The translations under genes and the position numbers were made by a program. A stretch of 64,000 nucleotides of DNA from Apostichopus japonicus (lineage: Eukaryota > Echinodermata > Holothuroidea > Aspidochirotida > Stichopodidae). The notes below the pieces were generated by a model. The model was not told where the DNA came from and made no database searches. It saw only the letters and a program-made list of their open reading frames with translations. The DNA lies in NCBI RefSeq assembly GCF_037975245.1, contig NC_092573.1, positions 13,662,001 through 13,726,000 of the forward strand, read 5' to 3'. Shown one piece after another: positions 1-12,413 of this stretch (positions are counted from its first letter, which is position 1; the number at the start of each line of letters is the position of its first letter).

Positions 1-597
1 GAACCCTCGCCTACTAGAATTGTACAGTTTGAACACAGACCTTGTTGTTACCATGGTGATAATTTAATCACAGCTTTACAGAGTCGTACTATGCATAACA
101 TGAATTACATCACTACCAGTTGATGAAATATATGAGCTCGTTGCCATGGAACTATACACTAACAGCTTGCACAACAAATCATCTAGGCCACAGATTATGA
201 GTACAAACAGCATCGTACGATTAACTTTGGTGTTTTGGTGACCACAACACACGGTGACACCAAAAACGAGAGGACAGACTAAAAGGACAACCTCTTAAAT
301 AAACAGAAGATTGTGCGGCATTTAAAACCATTTTACATTATTATCTAGGAGCAATCCGTTGGGATGGAATTTTTCACTTAGTAGTGTGGCAGCTTGATAG
401 CTGCCTCTGCCAACATCTTCATCCCATCCATGATTCAAGCAATACACATACAAAAACAAAATAAATCGAAAAAAAAATAACCAGATTAAATCAAAGCTTA
501 ATTGTAATACTGCTAGGTCGATGCAACATGAAGAATTTATGGAAGGTGTAAAATAATTTTTGTAAATAGTTTCAGATGAGGTCTTGTTTTTCCATAC

Positions 598-649
598 CAT
601 TTTGTTTCTTTGTTGTTTTTCTCTAGCAGCTAAGAGAGCTTGCAAAGAT
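598..649 (-). CDS. POLG: POLG exon 9 (probable)
   Basis: 52 nt between acceptor TTACAG|ATC and donor ATG|GTATGG. In phase with exon 8 it reads [18 protein letters not shown], corresponding in position and character to the short helical segment after the spacer in animal POLG. Short and less conserved, so less certain than exons 1-8. No further exon is convincing to its left. Confidence 0.65.
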
Positions 650-3600
650 CTGTAATAAAAGACAAGTCAATGATACATTGCAGACAAACATGGATCATCA
701 TTTGATTGTTGAAGTCATTGAAGTAAAAGGTTTCTCAACTCATATGAAATGTATTTTTAGATTTTTAGAAAAAAACAGTTTTAAACAATGTGCCCTTCAC
801 TAACCCCCCCCCCCTCCTCAACCATTCCCCTCCTTGCACCTCATTGACATCTCCTGCATTCAGCAAGATGTCAATTTCAAGGAATATGATAACAAAATAA
901 CAATTTCTAATTGTTGATTTCTAACAGTGGAGTGTTAGCTCAGTGGTTAACGCCGGTGCCTTCCAATCATAAGGTCCCGACTCCAGATTAATGTATGTCG
1001 TCCAGTTACAGAGTTGTTGACAACTGACAATTCATAATCATGGACGTTAAATATGAATGTAAGAGACTGACTTCGGTCAGCTTGAGGCTTTGATAAGCCA
1101 ATGAGGCTTCTTCACGAGTTCCTGCTTGCAGTAGGATCTAAAATACATACATACAATACATACAATTTTCATAAAAAATAACATGATTTGCATCAGCTTA
1201 ATAGCTTGTAGATCAATAGTTTCTAAACTGTTATTTGTTTACAACAACAAATGCACATATGCACACATGCAGTGATAATATTTCAGTTCCATTACTTTGT
1301 CATGATTATTGATATCATGGAAACCTTCTTGAGAGTCAGATTTTTAACTTACGATCAGCAAATTTGCTTTTAGTACAAGGTAAAGTAATAAGGTTGCTCT
1401 GTGAGGGTTCCTTGATAATTATCTATATCTTTGACATCGTCTCCAATGTCACCTAGGCCGACCTTCACCCATAAAATCTTAATTAATATTAATCTGAAAT
1501 TACATTTCAGTCCTGTTCATATAAAAAATTACAAATGAACGGTCAAAGTTTGGTGATCAGGCACAAATTACTGTGTATGAATTGCAAAAAAATCTACATA
1601 CATTTCAGTGCATTTTCCAAACAGTGCATGACAAATTCCAGGCCTTGAAATGCTTTCTTACATGTTTTATGACATCTCTATTAGTTCAGTAGTGGAAGAA
1701 ACCAGCAATAAAGAAGACACCAGTGGATTATGATCACTTTGCAAGAGATTGAAATCAGTTCTGGGCTAAACCTTCTTTTCCTTCTAAAAGTCACTTAAAT
1801 CATCAGCAATCTTTTTTTTGAGGTATCAAACTTTTAGCTAGTTTGTGAGAAATAATTTCAAGATTGATTTGGAGTTCCATAACTACGATTTGAGCAAAAA
1901 CTAAATAAATAAATGGCACATACCTGACAGGAAACTGTTTCTGGTCTTTACTCGCTTCAACTGTGCCTTGAGTATCAATGTTGTACTCATCATCGTCAAG
2001 ATTTGATGTATCGTTATCATGTTCGTTGTTTTCCCAGTCTCCGTCTTTGGGTACAAGAAATCCCCATCCGTGCTTGGCTATGAAATGAAGCGGGTAACCC
2101 TCCCAAGTCATTCTCAACAGTTTGGGAGTGACTCTGGTCTGCGAGCTGATTAAGGACGGACTGTTCCTGAACTCTGGGAGACTCTGACGAGGACAGAGGT
2201 CCCTGTACCATCTGGAGAGTAAAGAGAAGAAGTAATGAAAAGCATATGACTAAAAAATGATCTGTTGTCATTTGATCCCATCTGGTCTCTTTCGTGATAT
2301 CATTTAATAGTAACACACTATATCAAATTGTAACATCACAAAAGAAGAGTCTCAGGCAATGATCTATATCACTGGTATAAATAAGAGAGGTTGATAAAGT
2401 GAAATCTCTAGAATCTAAGTATCATACTCAAATCAAAAGGTTTCTGTGAAAAGGGTTTGACCTGACCCTCTTTCACCTCATTCCCCCCCCCCCCCCCTCT
2501 TATCCGAAACCCCGTCCTCCTCACAACATACAATAGTTGATTTGACTGGCTGAAATCCTACCTTTGCCCACCGAGCTTATAAATACAACATGCGCCAAAC
2601 ACAAGGCTGTAGTTCACACCTTATTTAGCAGGTATTGCATTTCTTGCAGTTCAACCATTTACCAGTTGGAAGAACTGAATTACATTATACTGACAAACAT
2701 GTCTTTTCCTGTTTTTAATATTTTTATTTATTTTTTAATTTGATTTTTTTTTACAAATGACGATAATTCCAAACCACATGAAAATATACTTACGCTGGGT
2801 AACCAGCCATATGTTGGTTGACTTTGGGCAAGAATTCCAACGTCTTTTCAAGTTTTGCTCTGACCTCTTCCAATTTCCTCTCTTCTTCTAGTTCCTCCTC
2901 GTCCAAATCTGCTGCCAATTCTTCTTCCCCTGCTCCTTCTTCATCCTCTGTCGTTGTCTTTACGTCCTTTTTGTTTTTTTCGATCACCGGAAAGTCATTG
3001 AGTGTATCATAATACTTCTTCCTGAGTCTAAATTTTTCGACTGACCAGTCCAGATCCCAGAGCCATGGGTCATCTTTATACCTAGCAGGAAACATCAAAC
3101 AGCAAGCTTGGATAAAAGATTAAATTTGTGTGTCCTTCAATTGCCTGAAAGAAAAACTAATTTCTTTGGCAAATCTAATTCATAATAAAAAGATCACAAC
3201 TCACAAGAAACATATCAAGATTTGCAATACTCAACAACTGCACAAAAGTTACTGTGGTATTACCACAGCTTCAAATGTAAACTTGTTACTTTCAAAGCAG
3301 TTGATTACCATGGCAACACTGAGATGCACCCAAAATTCCACTTCCACTGGTCCAAAAGTGTAGGTATTACCTCCTACATGATGTCAACATGAGGGTGTCA
3401 ACATTTAATATAATGTTCTGGTGTATCCTGAAAATAATGGTCATCTTTGTATGATATACTTTGTGAAACTCTTGAAAATGACACTGGCCCACATTGCATA
3501 AAGACATCATACCTTCTCTATACCCTCTCAGAATGTTACTATGATGAAAAGAATTTAGGCATGCTAATGACATCTATAATCTGTTCTTGCAATGATACTG

Positions 3601-6600
3601 GATTGGTCAGGAATGGTCAGATGACAACATATCAGCCAATCATAGCCCCCTAATAAAAATTTCTTTGTTCTTTCATACTTTGGATCCAATTTCCTACTCA
3701 GTGTGTGTGATCATATCTTCTAAACAGGTCACCATGTAACTGTGTGTTTGTGTGTGTGTGTGTCACCCAACATTGACATATCTTCTAAACTTACAGGTCA
3801 TCATGTAAGTAGAGGCAGTTCTCATTCGCTATCTGCATCAACAGAATCTTCATCTCATCTTGAAGATTCTCGTAAGTTTCCTGTGAGTCTTGGAGGTATC
3901 TTTCCCAGTTTTGATTCAGTGGCAGGTAGCACTGACCCATTTCTAGCATGGCAGCAAAAGTGACTGGATGGGGAAACCTAGGCAGAACATAAAAACAGGG
4001 TTATGAAACAGAAATGACCAAAGGAGATATTTGAACTTATATCTTCAAGACAGGAGTCATAATCTGCAAGCTTATTCATTTCATTTTTCATAGGCACAAC
4101 AAATTAACTTTAATTTGTTGTATATCATTAAAAGACACTTTAATACCAGTGAAGCATTTCCTGACCTGGGTGTTAGTGACCGTAAACTATCCACATTCCA
4201 CCAATTTTCAGGTACTAAGAAAATGACTCAATGTTAGAATCTCAATGTTCATGTTTGTTCAATAGAACACTCAGTTTCATTTGCGTTGCCCTGCTGTCTC
4301 AAACCTCACCAAAACAACTCAGCATTTGAGCCAACATTTCTATTCCTGTTAAAAACCTACCACCTTGCAATAATGTTAATTTTATTAATTACACTAACAC
4401 TTTTATGTGGAGAAAGAGTAACCAACCACTAAATTATCACAAATGAATTTAAAAAACAACCAACCTGTCAAAATATTTCTCAAGTAAAACACAAAATACT
4501 TCATGAGTTGCTGACACATCTTGTGCACAATATGACATCAGTTGCTGAAAAGGAAAAAAATGGGGAATTGTTAAATTAGCATTATCATCCTTATCTTCCA
4601 ATCAACAGAAAAAAAATTCTTCTAAAGACCATGCCTTAACAATTTGATTAGAATTCCAAACTTTCCCAAAGCCAGTTGCATACCTCCAAACTCCTTCAGA
4701 TAAAAATTGGCTCTACTTCAAACTTCATCAGTCTCTTCTGAGGAATATGATCTACCTTTCCACTGATTCCTGAACCTCTAATTTCACCAAATATACCAGC
4801 TCCTAGCTCCAAAAGACTCTGGTCTGTTTATAAGCCCTCTTCGGAATAAATGTAATCTGTATTCAAATGTACCTACTCTTCCCGATCACTCTCATACAGA
4901 AGTAGGTATTAATCACTTGTAGTAACCAGATCAAGAGTCATGTAACTAAATCAACAGATAATCCTCTTTTAATAATAATAGTAAATGAAAAATGATATAA
5001 TCATTTTTCCCGGTCATTTTTCCATTATTCGTTCATTTTTACTTAAAAATAGCCAAACTTCTTTTGAAATCCTTTCCTCAATACTTTCTGAGTTGTATCA
5101 AAATGAAATTGGTGTGTGAACTTAAAGTTTACATGGTACACAAGTGCTGTGGCTTCAGTCTGGTAAAGTTTTCAATTATTTTATGAGTATTTCATGAATG
5201 TGACTCTAGTTAAATACACTGTGGTTTTAAGTTTGACAAAATGGCAGAGAAACTGTGTCATCACAAAACCCAAAACGTGTTCAGTGTCCACCTGAAAGTC
5301 ATCACGAACGTCATCCATAGTCCCGGTGACAAATGTGTCCCTCTTACTCTTGTCCAGTTCTTCACCATCTGGAACGTGGCATTTATGGACGTCGACCAGG
5401 TTGTTAGGACTGCTCTCGTTCTGCCAAGTTGTAGTCTGAAGATGGATGAAAGAGAGATCAAATGTAAGAGAGATCATATGAAAGAGAGATCAAATAGAAG
5501 AGAGATCAAATGGAAGAGAGATCAAATGTAAGAGAGATCATATGAAAGAGAGATCAAATGTAAGAGAGATCAAATGGAAGAGAGATCATATGTAAGAGAG
5601 ATCAAATGGAAGAGAGATCAAATGGAAGAGAGATCAAATGTAAGATAGATCAAATGTAAGAGAGATCCAATGTAAGTGAGATCAAATGTAAGAGAGATCA
5701 AATCTAAGAGAGATCAAATGTAAGAGAGATCAAATGTAAGAGAGATCAAATCTAAGAGAGATCAATGTAAGAGAGATCAAATGTAAGAGAGATCAAATGT
5801 AAAAAAGATCAAATGTAAGGGAGATCAAATGTAAGAGAGATCAATGTAAGAGAGATCAAATGTAAGAGAGATCAAATGTACGAGAGATCAAATGTAAGAG
5901 AGATCAAATGAAAGAGAGATCAATGTAAGAGAGATCAAATCTAAGAGAGATCAAATGTAAGAGAGATCAAATGAAAGAGAGATCAAATGTAAGAGAGAAA
6001 ACACAGTACTCCAGTGTCTTGCGTTCCAACTACCAATCAAGATGATGGCTTTCATCACTATGACAACACAATGATACTACTCCACTTCCGACCATCTCAT
6101 ATGTGACTCCCATTTTTACTGCATTGACTAATACACTGTTTTTTGCTAATGATTTTCTTCTGACATTCCAGCAGTTTGAAGGCAGGCATTTTTTCGACCC
6201 TTGTTACGAGGTATACCCACATGTTTCCTCCATGCTCAACTATCGATTCACTTGAATCATGACCACCTCCAATTCACGACACTGGTTTATTTCGGTGGAA
6301 ATTGTACCTTCTAATTCAAGCCAGGAGAACTGACACCTGGCACAGGGTATACTGTATCTTAACTATAGTCTCAGTTGAGCTACTGTAGACATTGCACTTA
6401 GCCTAACAGTAGCAGGGATACAAACCTATCTCTAATATGGAATGCCAAATGAATACCACAGCACTGAGGAAATTATAAAGAGCCACTCAACATGAATGTA
6501 AGATCAGGGAATTTAGAGCCAGGTCCAGCCCAGGGGACCAATATCTTATAATACCTCCTATTTTAAGTCTTCAGTATTCTTAAGTAAATTACCAAAATGA

Positions 6601-9600
6601 GAATTTATTATTCCTTATCCTATATTGCCCCGTGGCTCCCTAATTGAAACAAAGCCATGGGAGGTTAGGACTCTAGCCTACTATCCACTTACTCATCAGG
6701 TCTGTACATGATCAACGGTATACATTGTACTTGCTCTTATTACAGAGCCAGATGAAAAATAAATTGAAGGCTGAGGCTGGTAGAGACAAATATTTTAAAA
6801 GATTAGCTAAAATAAAGCAAAGGCACTGATAGTTAATAAAGGTTAATCAACTTCCAAGAAAGAAATAGCCTGCACAGATTAATTTTACCTCGTCCCTCCC
6901 GTTAGGTCTTTCACGTTTCTTCTTAGCAGCGTTAATTCCATTGCCTGCTCCATTCCACAGAGTTCTTTGGTAAGTAGTGAGACCAGATACACACATATGC
7001 AGGCTAAGTGTGTCCAAGAAACGTAGCTTTGTGCTCTGGCAAATAAACAAGACAGTATTTCAGAATAATACAGCAATATTTGTAAATAGTAATGATAGAG
7101 TGATATGTGGCTTGTCTGGCCAGAACTTATGTAAACTTTTTACGTAACTAACCTTTTTTTCCATTTTTTTCCTTTCTTTAACTCATCTATATACCTTTAA
7201 GAAGAAACTTACATTAATTAGACCATGTAAATCAATGGCAATGTTATGCTTATAATGTATTTATATTGTCCTAAAAATTGATTGTTACAAATTAAACACT
7301 GTAGAATCAAACATCTTTCATCTTCTCTGAAACAGTAACCAAAGACCAGGGAGACGAATTAAGTAATGTTCCATGTGATTAATATAATGATTCTAGTTTT
7401 AATACCAATTGATATTCAGTGCCCTGACATATATACCACAATTCTTCATGTTCATGTTTACAAATTGTCTTCATACGGATTCTGATTGCATGAATGTTGT
7501 TTGTGGGGTTCCACAAGGATCTATATTGGGGCCCTTGCTTTTTATAGTATATGTAAATGATATTTGTCATGTGTCAGATAATTGTACTATCATATCATTC
7601 GCTGATGATACTAATATTTTTTTCTCTGGCTTGGATCCTGTGGAAATGAGGGCTAGAATTTGTCATGTGCTTGATGAATTTCATGCTTGGTTTTCAGCTA
7701 ACAAACTTTCTTTAAATGTAGGTAAGACAAAATATGTTGTTTTCAATGAAGGTAGGAATAGGAATATTCTGTCTGACATACAGATGCATGGAAGTAGTCT
7801 AAAAAAAGTGTGTTTTACCACTTTTCTAGGGGTAACTATTGATTCTGGTCTGACATGGCGTGATCACATAAATACAATATCAACAAATATTTCTCGAGGC
7901 GTTGGGATTCTTTCCAAATTGAAGCACTACTTACCAAAACATATTCTTCGTTCTTTATATTTTACTTTAATTTATCCTCACCTTACTTATTGCATTACAG
8001 TTTGGTCTGGCACGGCTGCTTATAACATTAAGAAACTTTCTGTACTTCAAAAAAGGGCTATTCGACATATATCTTCTGCCGACTATAACGATCATACTAG
8101 TAAATTATTTGCCTCACTTAAGCTACTGAAATAACCGGACCTTGTGAAAGTTCATCTTGCTACATTCGCTTATCGCTCTATTAATGGGTATAATCCGCCC
8201 ACATGTAAAAATTTATTCACTGTTAATAAGGAAATCCATGATTATAATACAAGACAGGCTGGTCACATACCTAGACTTTTTCCCCATAGTAACCTGGGTA
8301 AACAGAGTATACGTTATCGGGCAAACACTTGCTGGAATTATCTACTTAATCATCATGATCATATACAAAATGATTCTCAGTCACCACGTTCCTTTAAACG
8401 TCAATTAAGCGAGGTTTACATAAGTGATTATTGATCCATAATACTTTTTAGAAATCTTAGTTTGTTTATATCGTTAACACTGATAACTTAATTATTTTCC
8501 TTCCTTAGGGAGTGGCTCTACTCGATAAGCCTTTCAGGTTTTTAGATCACTTCCTTTCTCTTTATACTCAATTTCATATCTGTAAACGTTTGTATGACAT
8601 ACAATGTACCGTATATTGAGAAAAAACAAATTAATGAAATGAAATGAAATGTTAATATCATAAGTCTTACAAAGAACTTTGACCCTTTTGTAGATTGTTA
8701 TGCATTCTATTAACAATTTTAAGTTCACTTTTATATGCATTACAGAAACCTGGCTGCTTGATTTTTCTCCTACAGTATTGACACCCTCCAAATATACAAC
8801 TACAAACTCTTTCAAAGAAATAAAAACAATGAAAGAGGAGGTGGTGTTGGTATTTCACAAAACAGACTTTACATGTAAGAACCGATGTTACTTAACTTAT
8901 GCGTGATAGCGCTGAGTCACTTTTTATTGAACTAAATAACTCAATTCCGAATAACTATCTGACTAATGTTGAGCAAGTGTGTTACATTTGTCCAAGAATT
9001 AAGTGAGAACCAGAAAAGATCAGATATTTTCAGCTCTCATTTGTAGCACTCAATTGTGGGCATCAACCATTTAATTCACTGGAAAGGATTTTACAGTATA
9101 GAATTTGTATTCCAAAATGTTTCAATATTCAGAAAGAACACTCTTCCAGTGTGGAATATAGACACTTTAGATGTATGAATAACAGGACATTTTCTTTTAC
9201 CAAGTTTAAGTTAGCAAATCAGCTCTGTCACCAACCACCCCTTTAATAACTTTTTCTATGAATGAGAGCTCTACATGACATTGCTTATACCCTGTGAAAT
9301 ATTTCAAAACTTAATGCCACAGCAAAGTCATCTAATATAAGTCACAGAGAAAATGACCAATGTTGAGACCATTTGAGATAACAGTGCTGATGCCTTGAGC
9401 CACTTTTTCATTTTCCACCATTTAAGATAACCTGTTGACCTCTTGAAGCTCAGAAAGGTTAAAACTGATAAAGGGCCTGCTTGAGTGTTTAAAGCATGGC
9501 TATCAACTCTTTGAATCATATTTCATTTCTTGATGACTGTACTGTATGTGTCATTGAAGACCTATAGAGCCTCTTCACAAAACTAAACTGAACTGAATTT

Positions 9601-12413
9601 TACCAAACTATGGTTACCAAAAGAAAAACATAGCATTGGAGAATTCACAGATTAAATTTAGCTTTAATTTTGGAGTTATCATGTTTAAAAAGTTTTCAGA
9701 CTTTGACATCTGTTGAGAAATATTAATAGGATAATTACGCTCCAAAAAAGATCATGTGACCTTTTTAAGGTTCTTGGTTGGCAATCTTTTGACTTACATT
9801 TAAACTATAAATGATTAGTTATGGTATATAAATCTTAACAGATAAGCACCCAATTATATGAATGAAATGTTTACCCCCTCATGTAATGTCCACAATTATG
9901 CTTTAATGTGCTAATTTTTTGCTGTTAATACCGTTACTTATCTATTAAATTATTTTGTATTCATTTCACTGGCTTCATGCTTACGTGCCAAGTATTACCA
10001 TCGGCTCTTTTTATTTGTTTACATTTGATTCATTTACGTTTAGTTTGAATTTTTACGATCCTGTTACACGATAGTTCTTACATTAACAATTATTTTTGCA
10101 TTTTACACCTTTGTTTTTTTTATGACAATTATATTAAAGACGGCAGCAGGGAACATTATCTTCAGCTAACCAAATTACCCTCTCAAAATAAAGTTGGGAA
10201 ATAACTAAATAAATAACTAAATAAATATATTGAGTTGATTTACCTGGATATAATACTGCTCTTTGACAAAGCTACGATCAAAGCTGACGCTATGACCCAC
10301 AACCAGTCTTGGGAGAAGATCTTTCTTTCTTGGTTTCTTGGAAAATGGTGATTCCAACGGTATCAGATCATTTAAATGAATTCTCTGCGTTACAGCTAGC
10401 CTGCCCTCTATAAGTCTATCACTGCACCACGAGTACCTGCATATAATGTAATGTAAATTAAAGAAAAGGGGAAACAAATATTTTGACAAAGGGAAAAAAG
10501 TGAAGTTAAAGACATAAAGTTGGCATAATTTTTAGTTTTAGAAAGAAGAGCCATAAAAAATTAAAATTCCAGTGATCAAGTAATGTCATCATGACTCTGG
10601 AAATGCAAAAACACACATCTGTCTTTCAAATGAAGATAAAAGTGAAAGAATGCATGTACATCTTGTGCATCTGGAGAATTTTGTCCACTTTCTAGTGAAA
10701 ATGAGACACTAAATCTAAGAACAAGCAAGAAACATTAAATCATGATCTTTTTTGTCCAGTTACAAACATTTATTGCAACACTGCAGATAACATTGCAAGT
10801 CTTGGCAATTACCGAAGTTGTCCTTGCACTGTTTATAAGATTTTCATAGTTTGACCTCTGATGACCTATGATGCCTGGTGACCTTCAACCTCTACAACAA
10901 TCAATACTGTACTTGTACTTACTAAAGTGGATCCACATTATTTCATTATAAGTATTATGAAGTTTAAGCAAGCTTTACTCATGGCCATACCATGTTTACA
11001 CTGTTTAACAAATTACCTCTGATGACCACAAATGAACTCCAGTTTTTACAACAATCAATAGGGTTCTTGTAACTTAAGTATTAAAGTGGATTAACACACC
11101 AAATATAGATTTCATTCAAGCTTTTCTTTGGTTTCGTTTTTTTTTTGTGTTTATTGTGTTTAAAACCCTTTAAGACTTTGCCTTGTATTTCCCTCACATG
11201 ACCTTTGACCTTTTAAACAGTAAGTTTCTTTCACTTGGCCAGGTGGACGGATATACTAAGTTAAGTTCACCAAAGCTATGCTAAGGAAGTTATCACATTA
11301 AAGTGATTCTAGACTTCAAACCTCTGGTTACCGTTGACCTCTATGCAAAAGCAGTAGGGATCTAGTACTCATTAAGCTGAATCCAGATACCAACTATGAT
11401 ATTAATCCAGTGTGTGCACACAAATATAAATACACACACACATGCCATCATTTCTTTAGCTTCCAGGAGAGAATTAAAAACAAACTACATATACACCAGA
11501 TTTATGTAACATGGTAGAATTCAGAAATTCACAATTAAATCTGTACAGTACCAAGAATTGAAATCATTGGTCCAGTGGTACCCTATTTCCAGGGATAAAT
11601 TTTGTTATCAATATTTTCTTCGAAGTCAGACAATTTTCCTTGATTCAACACTCTGCATTCAACACTCTGCAATTATAATTTGGACGAATAGATCTTCCAC
11701 AAAATTGACTTGCATTAGATATATGGAAGCCCAGAATTACTCATGGATATATGGAACCCCAGAATTACTTAACATTACCAGGTTGTAGGTGAGGCAGCAA
11801 CAGCTAAGGTTGGGTAATTTCCTTCTTTCACACAGCATTCAATGTCAAACACCAGTGCCTGATCCGGAGGGAATTGTACAGCTCTCATTGAACCATCTGA
11901 ATAGTAGGCTGTCCAGCCTTTACTGTATGACCACTGCTTTGGTACAGGTGGAAGGCTATTATCAGCTAGATGTTTTGCCAGTACCCTGTGGTCTTCACTC
12001 TGAGCTCTGGCCAGAACTTGAAAATGGTCATCAATATTTTTGCCAAACAGCCTTGGCATTTTCAAGTCGACATCGGGAATGGCTTTCACTTTTTTCCCTC
12101 TGAGATTATGTCTCTCGAGATGCTTTTTGCTTTTTTCTATTCTTCTCTCAAGGTCTTCGCTACCTGCAGCCACTTTCCCTCCTTTAAATATTTGATTATG
12201 CAAATTAGATGACAACATTTGGATGTCGAGAGGATTCCATCTGCTCCCTTTATGCTGCTGCATCTTTCCTTTCTCTACTGTTTTTGTCTTCCTTGACGGT
12301 TTCTCAGTAGAATAATGATATCGTTGCCCATTCCTTTGGATGTTTCTGTTCACTAACAAACAAACCCTAGGATACAGAGACGCTAAACTTCGTTCGCAAT
12401 AATTCCTTGCCAT
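598..12413 (-). CDS. POLG: POLG, mitochondrial DNA polymerase gamma catalytic subunit (5' part, 9 exons; C-terminal polymerase domain outside window)
   Basis: Family A DNA polymerase that replicates and proofreads mitochondrial DNA. Nine minus-strand exons with GT-AG borders and continuous phase give about 670 residues from Met1. Seen: a basic Arg-rich, acid-poor N-terminus fitting a mitochondrial targeting peptide; NPLDIQMLS; Exo I VFDIE (about 188-192); Exo [12 protein letters not shown] (Asp about 265); [10 protein letters not shown]; Exo [16 protein letters not shown] (Asp about 382); then the spacer region with [12 protein letters not shown] and [17 protein letters not shown]. All exonuclease carboxylates are present. 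The usual Asn of GHNVSFDR is Ser here. An acidic Glu/Asp-rich insert lies in the spacer (exon 7). Human POLG is 1,239 residues, so the polymerase motifs A-C must lie left of position 1. The start is the first Met of the exon 1 reading frame, directly before the targeting peptide. Confidence 0.94.
925..1166 (+). repeat. tRNA-derived SINE with A/T-rich microsatellite tail
   Basis: The 5' end holds an RNA polymerase III A box (TTAGCTCAGTGGTTAACGC) and a B-box-like GGTCCCGACTCC about 30 bases on. A non-tRNA body follows, then a tail of ATACATAC repeats. Lies near the left edge, in the POLG intron 3' of exon 8 if exon 9 is right. Confidence 0.7.
1924..2211 (-). CDS. POLG: POLG exon 8
   Basis: 288 nt. 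Acceptor CTCCAG|A, donor TCAG|GTATGT. The codon split with exon 7 gives AWYRDLCPR, then [23 protein letters not shown] and [12 protein letters not shown], the conserved region before the polymerase domain, then an acidic Asn/Asp-rich linker. Confidence 0.92.
2794..3081 (-). CDS. POLG: POLG exon 7
   Basis: 288 nt. Acceptor TGCTAG|G, donor CAGC|GTAAGT. Encodes [13 protein letters not shown], then a Lys-rich and strongly acidic stretch, then [16 protein letters not shown]. The acidic stretch is a lineage-variable part of the POLG spacer. Confidence 0.92.
3795..3977 (-). CDS. POLG: POLG exon 6
   Basis: 183 nt. Acceptor GCCTAG|G, donor CCT|GTAAGT. Encodes [36 protein letters not shown] and LMQIANE, the highly conserved end of the exonuclease domain and start of the spacer. 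Phases match exons 5 and 7. Confidence 0.93.
4465..4544 (-). CDS. POLG: POLG exon 5 (Exo III)
   Basis: 80 nt, missed by a simple ORF screen because it is short. Acceptor TTTCAG|CAA, donor ACAG|GTTGGT. Encodes [17 protein letters not shown], the Exo III motif with its catalytic Asp, then LLEKYFD. The final codon is split two bases plus one with exon 6. Confidence 0.93.
5292..5435 (-). CDS. POLG: POLG exon 4
   Basis: 144 nt (48 codons, about 326-373). Acceptor CTTCAG|ACT, donor CAG|GTGGAC. Encodes [10 protein letters not shown] and [17 protein letters not shown], the approach to Exo III. The upstream intron side is a 16-bp satellite starting about ten bases from the splice site. Confidence 0.93.
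5445..5999. repeat. 16-bp satellite array (AAGAGAGATCAAATGT)n
   Basis: About 35 slightly varying copies of a 16-bp unit, with a few 14-15 bp variants. It fills the intron directly upstream of POLG exon 4; its minus-strand sequence is pyrimidine-rich and grades into the splice acceptor. Confidence 0.95.
6889..7035 (-). CDS. POLG: POLG exon 3
   Basis: 147 nt (49 codons, about 277-325). Acceptor GCCAG|AGC, donor GAG|GTAAAA. Encodes [16 protein letters not shown] and TYQRTLW, the conserved segment after Exo II, followed by a Lys/Arg-rich linker. Confidence 0.94.
7440..8655 (+). mobile_element. 5'-truncated non-LTR retrotransposon (CR1/jockey-like): reverse transcriptase end and 3' tail
   Basis: Open frame with the reverse transcriptase block [20 protein letters not shown] and the catalytic FADDTN, then [21 protein letters not shown] and a C-terminal region with HDYNTRQ and [10 protein letters not shown]. 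One in-frame TAA at 8132-8134 separates the two open stretches, so the copy is broken. The 5' side starts in the middle of the RT domain. The end carries an (AATGA)n-type tail around 8634-8652. It lies antisense in the POLG intron between exons 2 and 3. Confidence 0.88.
8657..8960 (+). mobile_element. Second LINE fragment: apurinic-endonuclease domain, degenerate
   Basis: Translations in shifting frames give [35 protein letters not shown] and ESLFIELN, the order found at the N-terminus of the endonuclease domain of CR1/L2-like LINEs. At least two frameshifts and a stop break it. It begins right after the tail of the preceding LINE copy, on the same strand. Confidence 0.75.
10244..10436 (-). 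CDS. POLG: POLG exon 2
   Basis: Acceptor ATGCAG|G at 10437; donor CAG|GTAAAT. 193 nt, codons 212-276. Contains [19 protein letters not shown] and the Exo II motif [20 protein letters not shown]. The Asp of SFDR is the metal-binding residue; the Asn two residues before VSF in most animals is Ser here. Confidence 0.95.
10840..11460. repeat. Degenerate dispersed repeat of the TGACCTTTGACC family
   Basis: Contains TGACCTTTGACC at 11199-11210, several degenerate TGACC motifs, CAACAATCAATA...GTACTTGTACTTACTAAAGTGGAT and an end rich in ACACACACA. The same succession is seen near 46.65-46.93 kb and 52.3-53.3 kb. Lies in POLG intron 1. Confidence 0.5.
11779..12413 (-). CDS. POLG: POLG exon 1
   Basis: Codons 1-211 plus two bases of codon 212 (Trp). 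Encodes the basic mitochondrial leader, [13 protein letters not shown], and Exo I VFDIE. Donor CTG|GTAATG at 11778-11777. Joining to exon 2 restores SPTTWYSWCSD, matching the conserved WYSWCS of POLG. Confidence 0.93.

Noticed and set aside
322-440. Continuation of the exon 9 frame as more POLG coding sequence
   Set aside because: After the GTATGG donor the translation becomes Phe/Leu/Tyr-rich with no likeness to POLG; taken as intron.
2818-3012. Ser-rich plus-strand frame
   Set aside because: Antisense of the acidic stretch of POLG exon 7.
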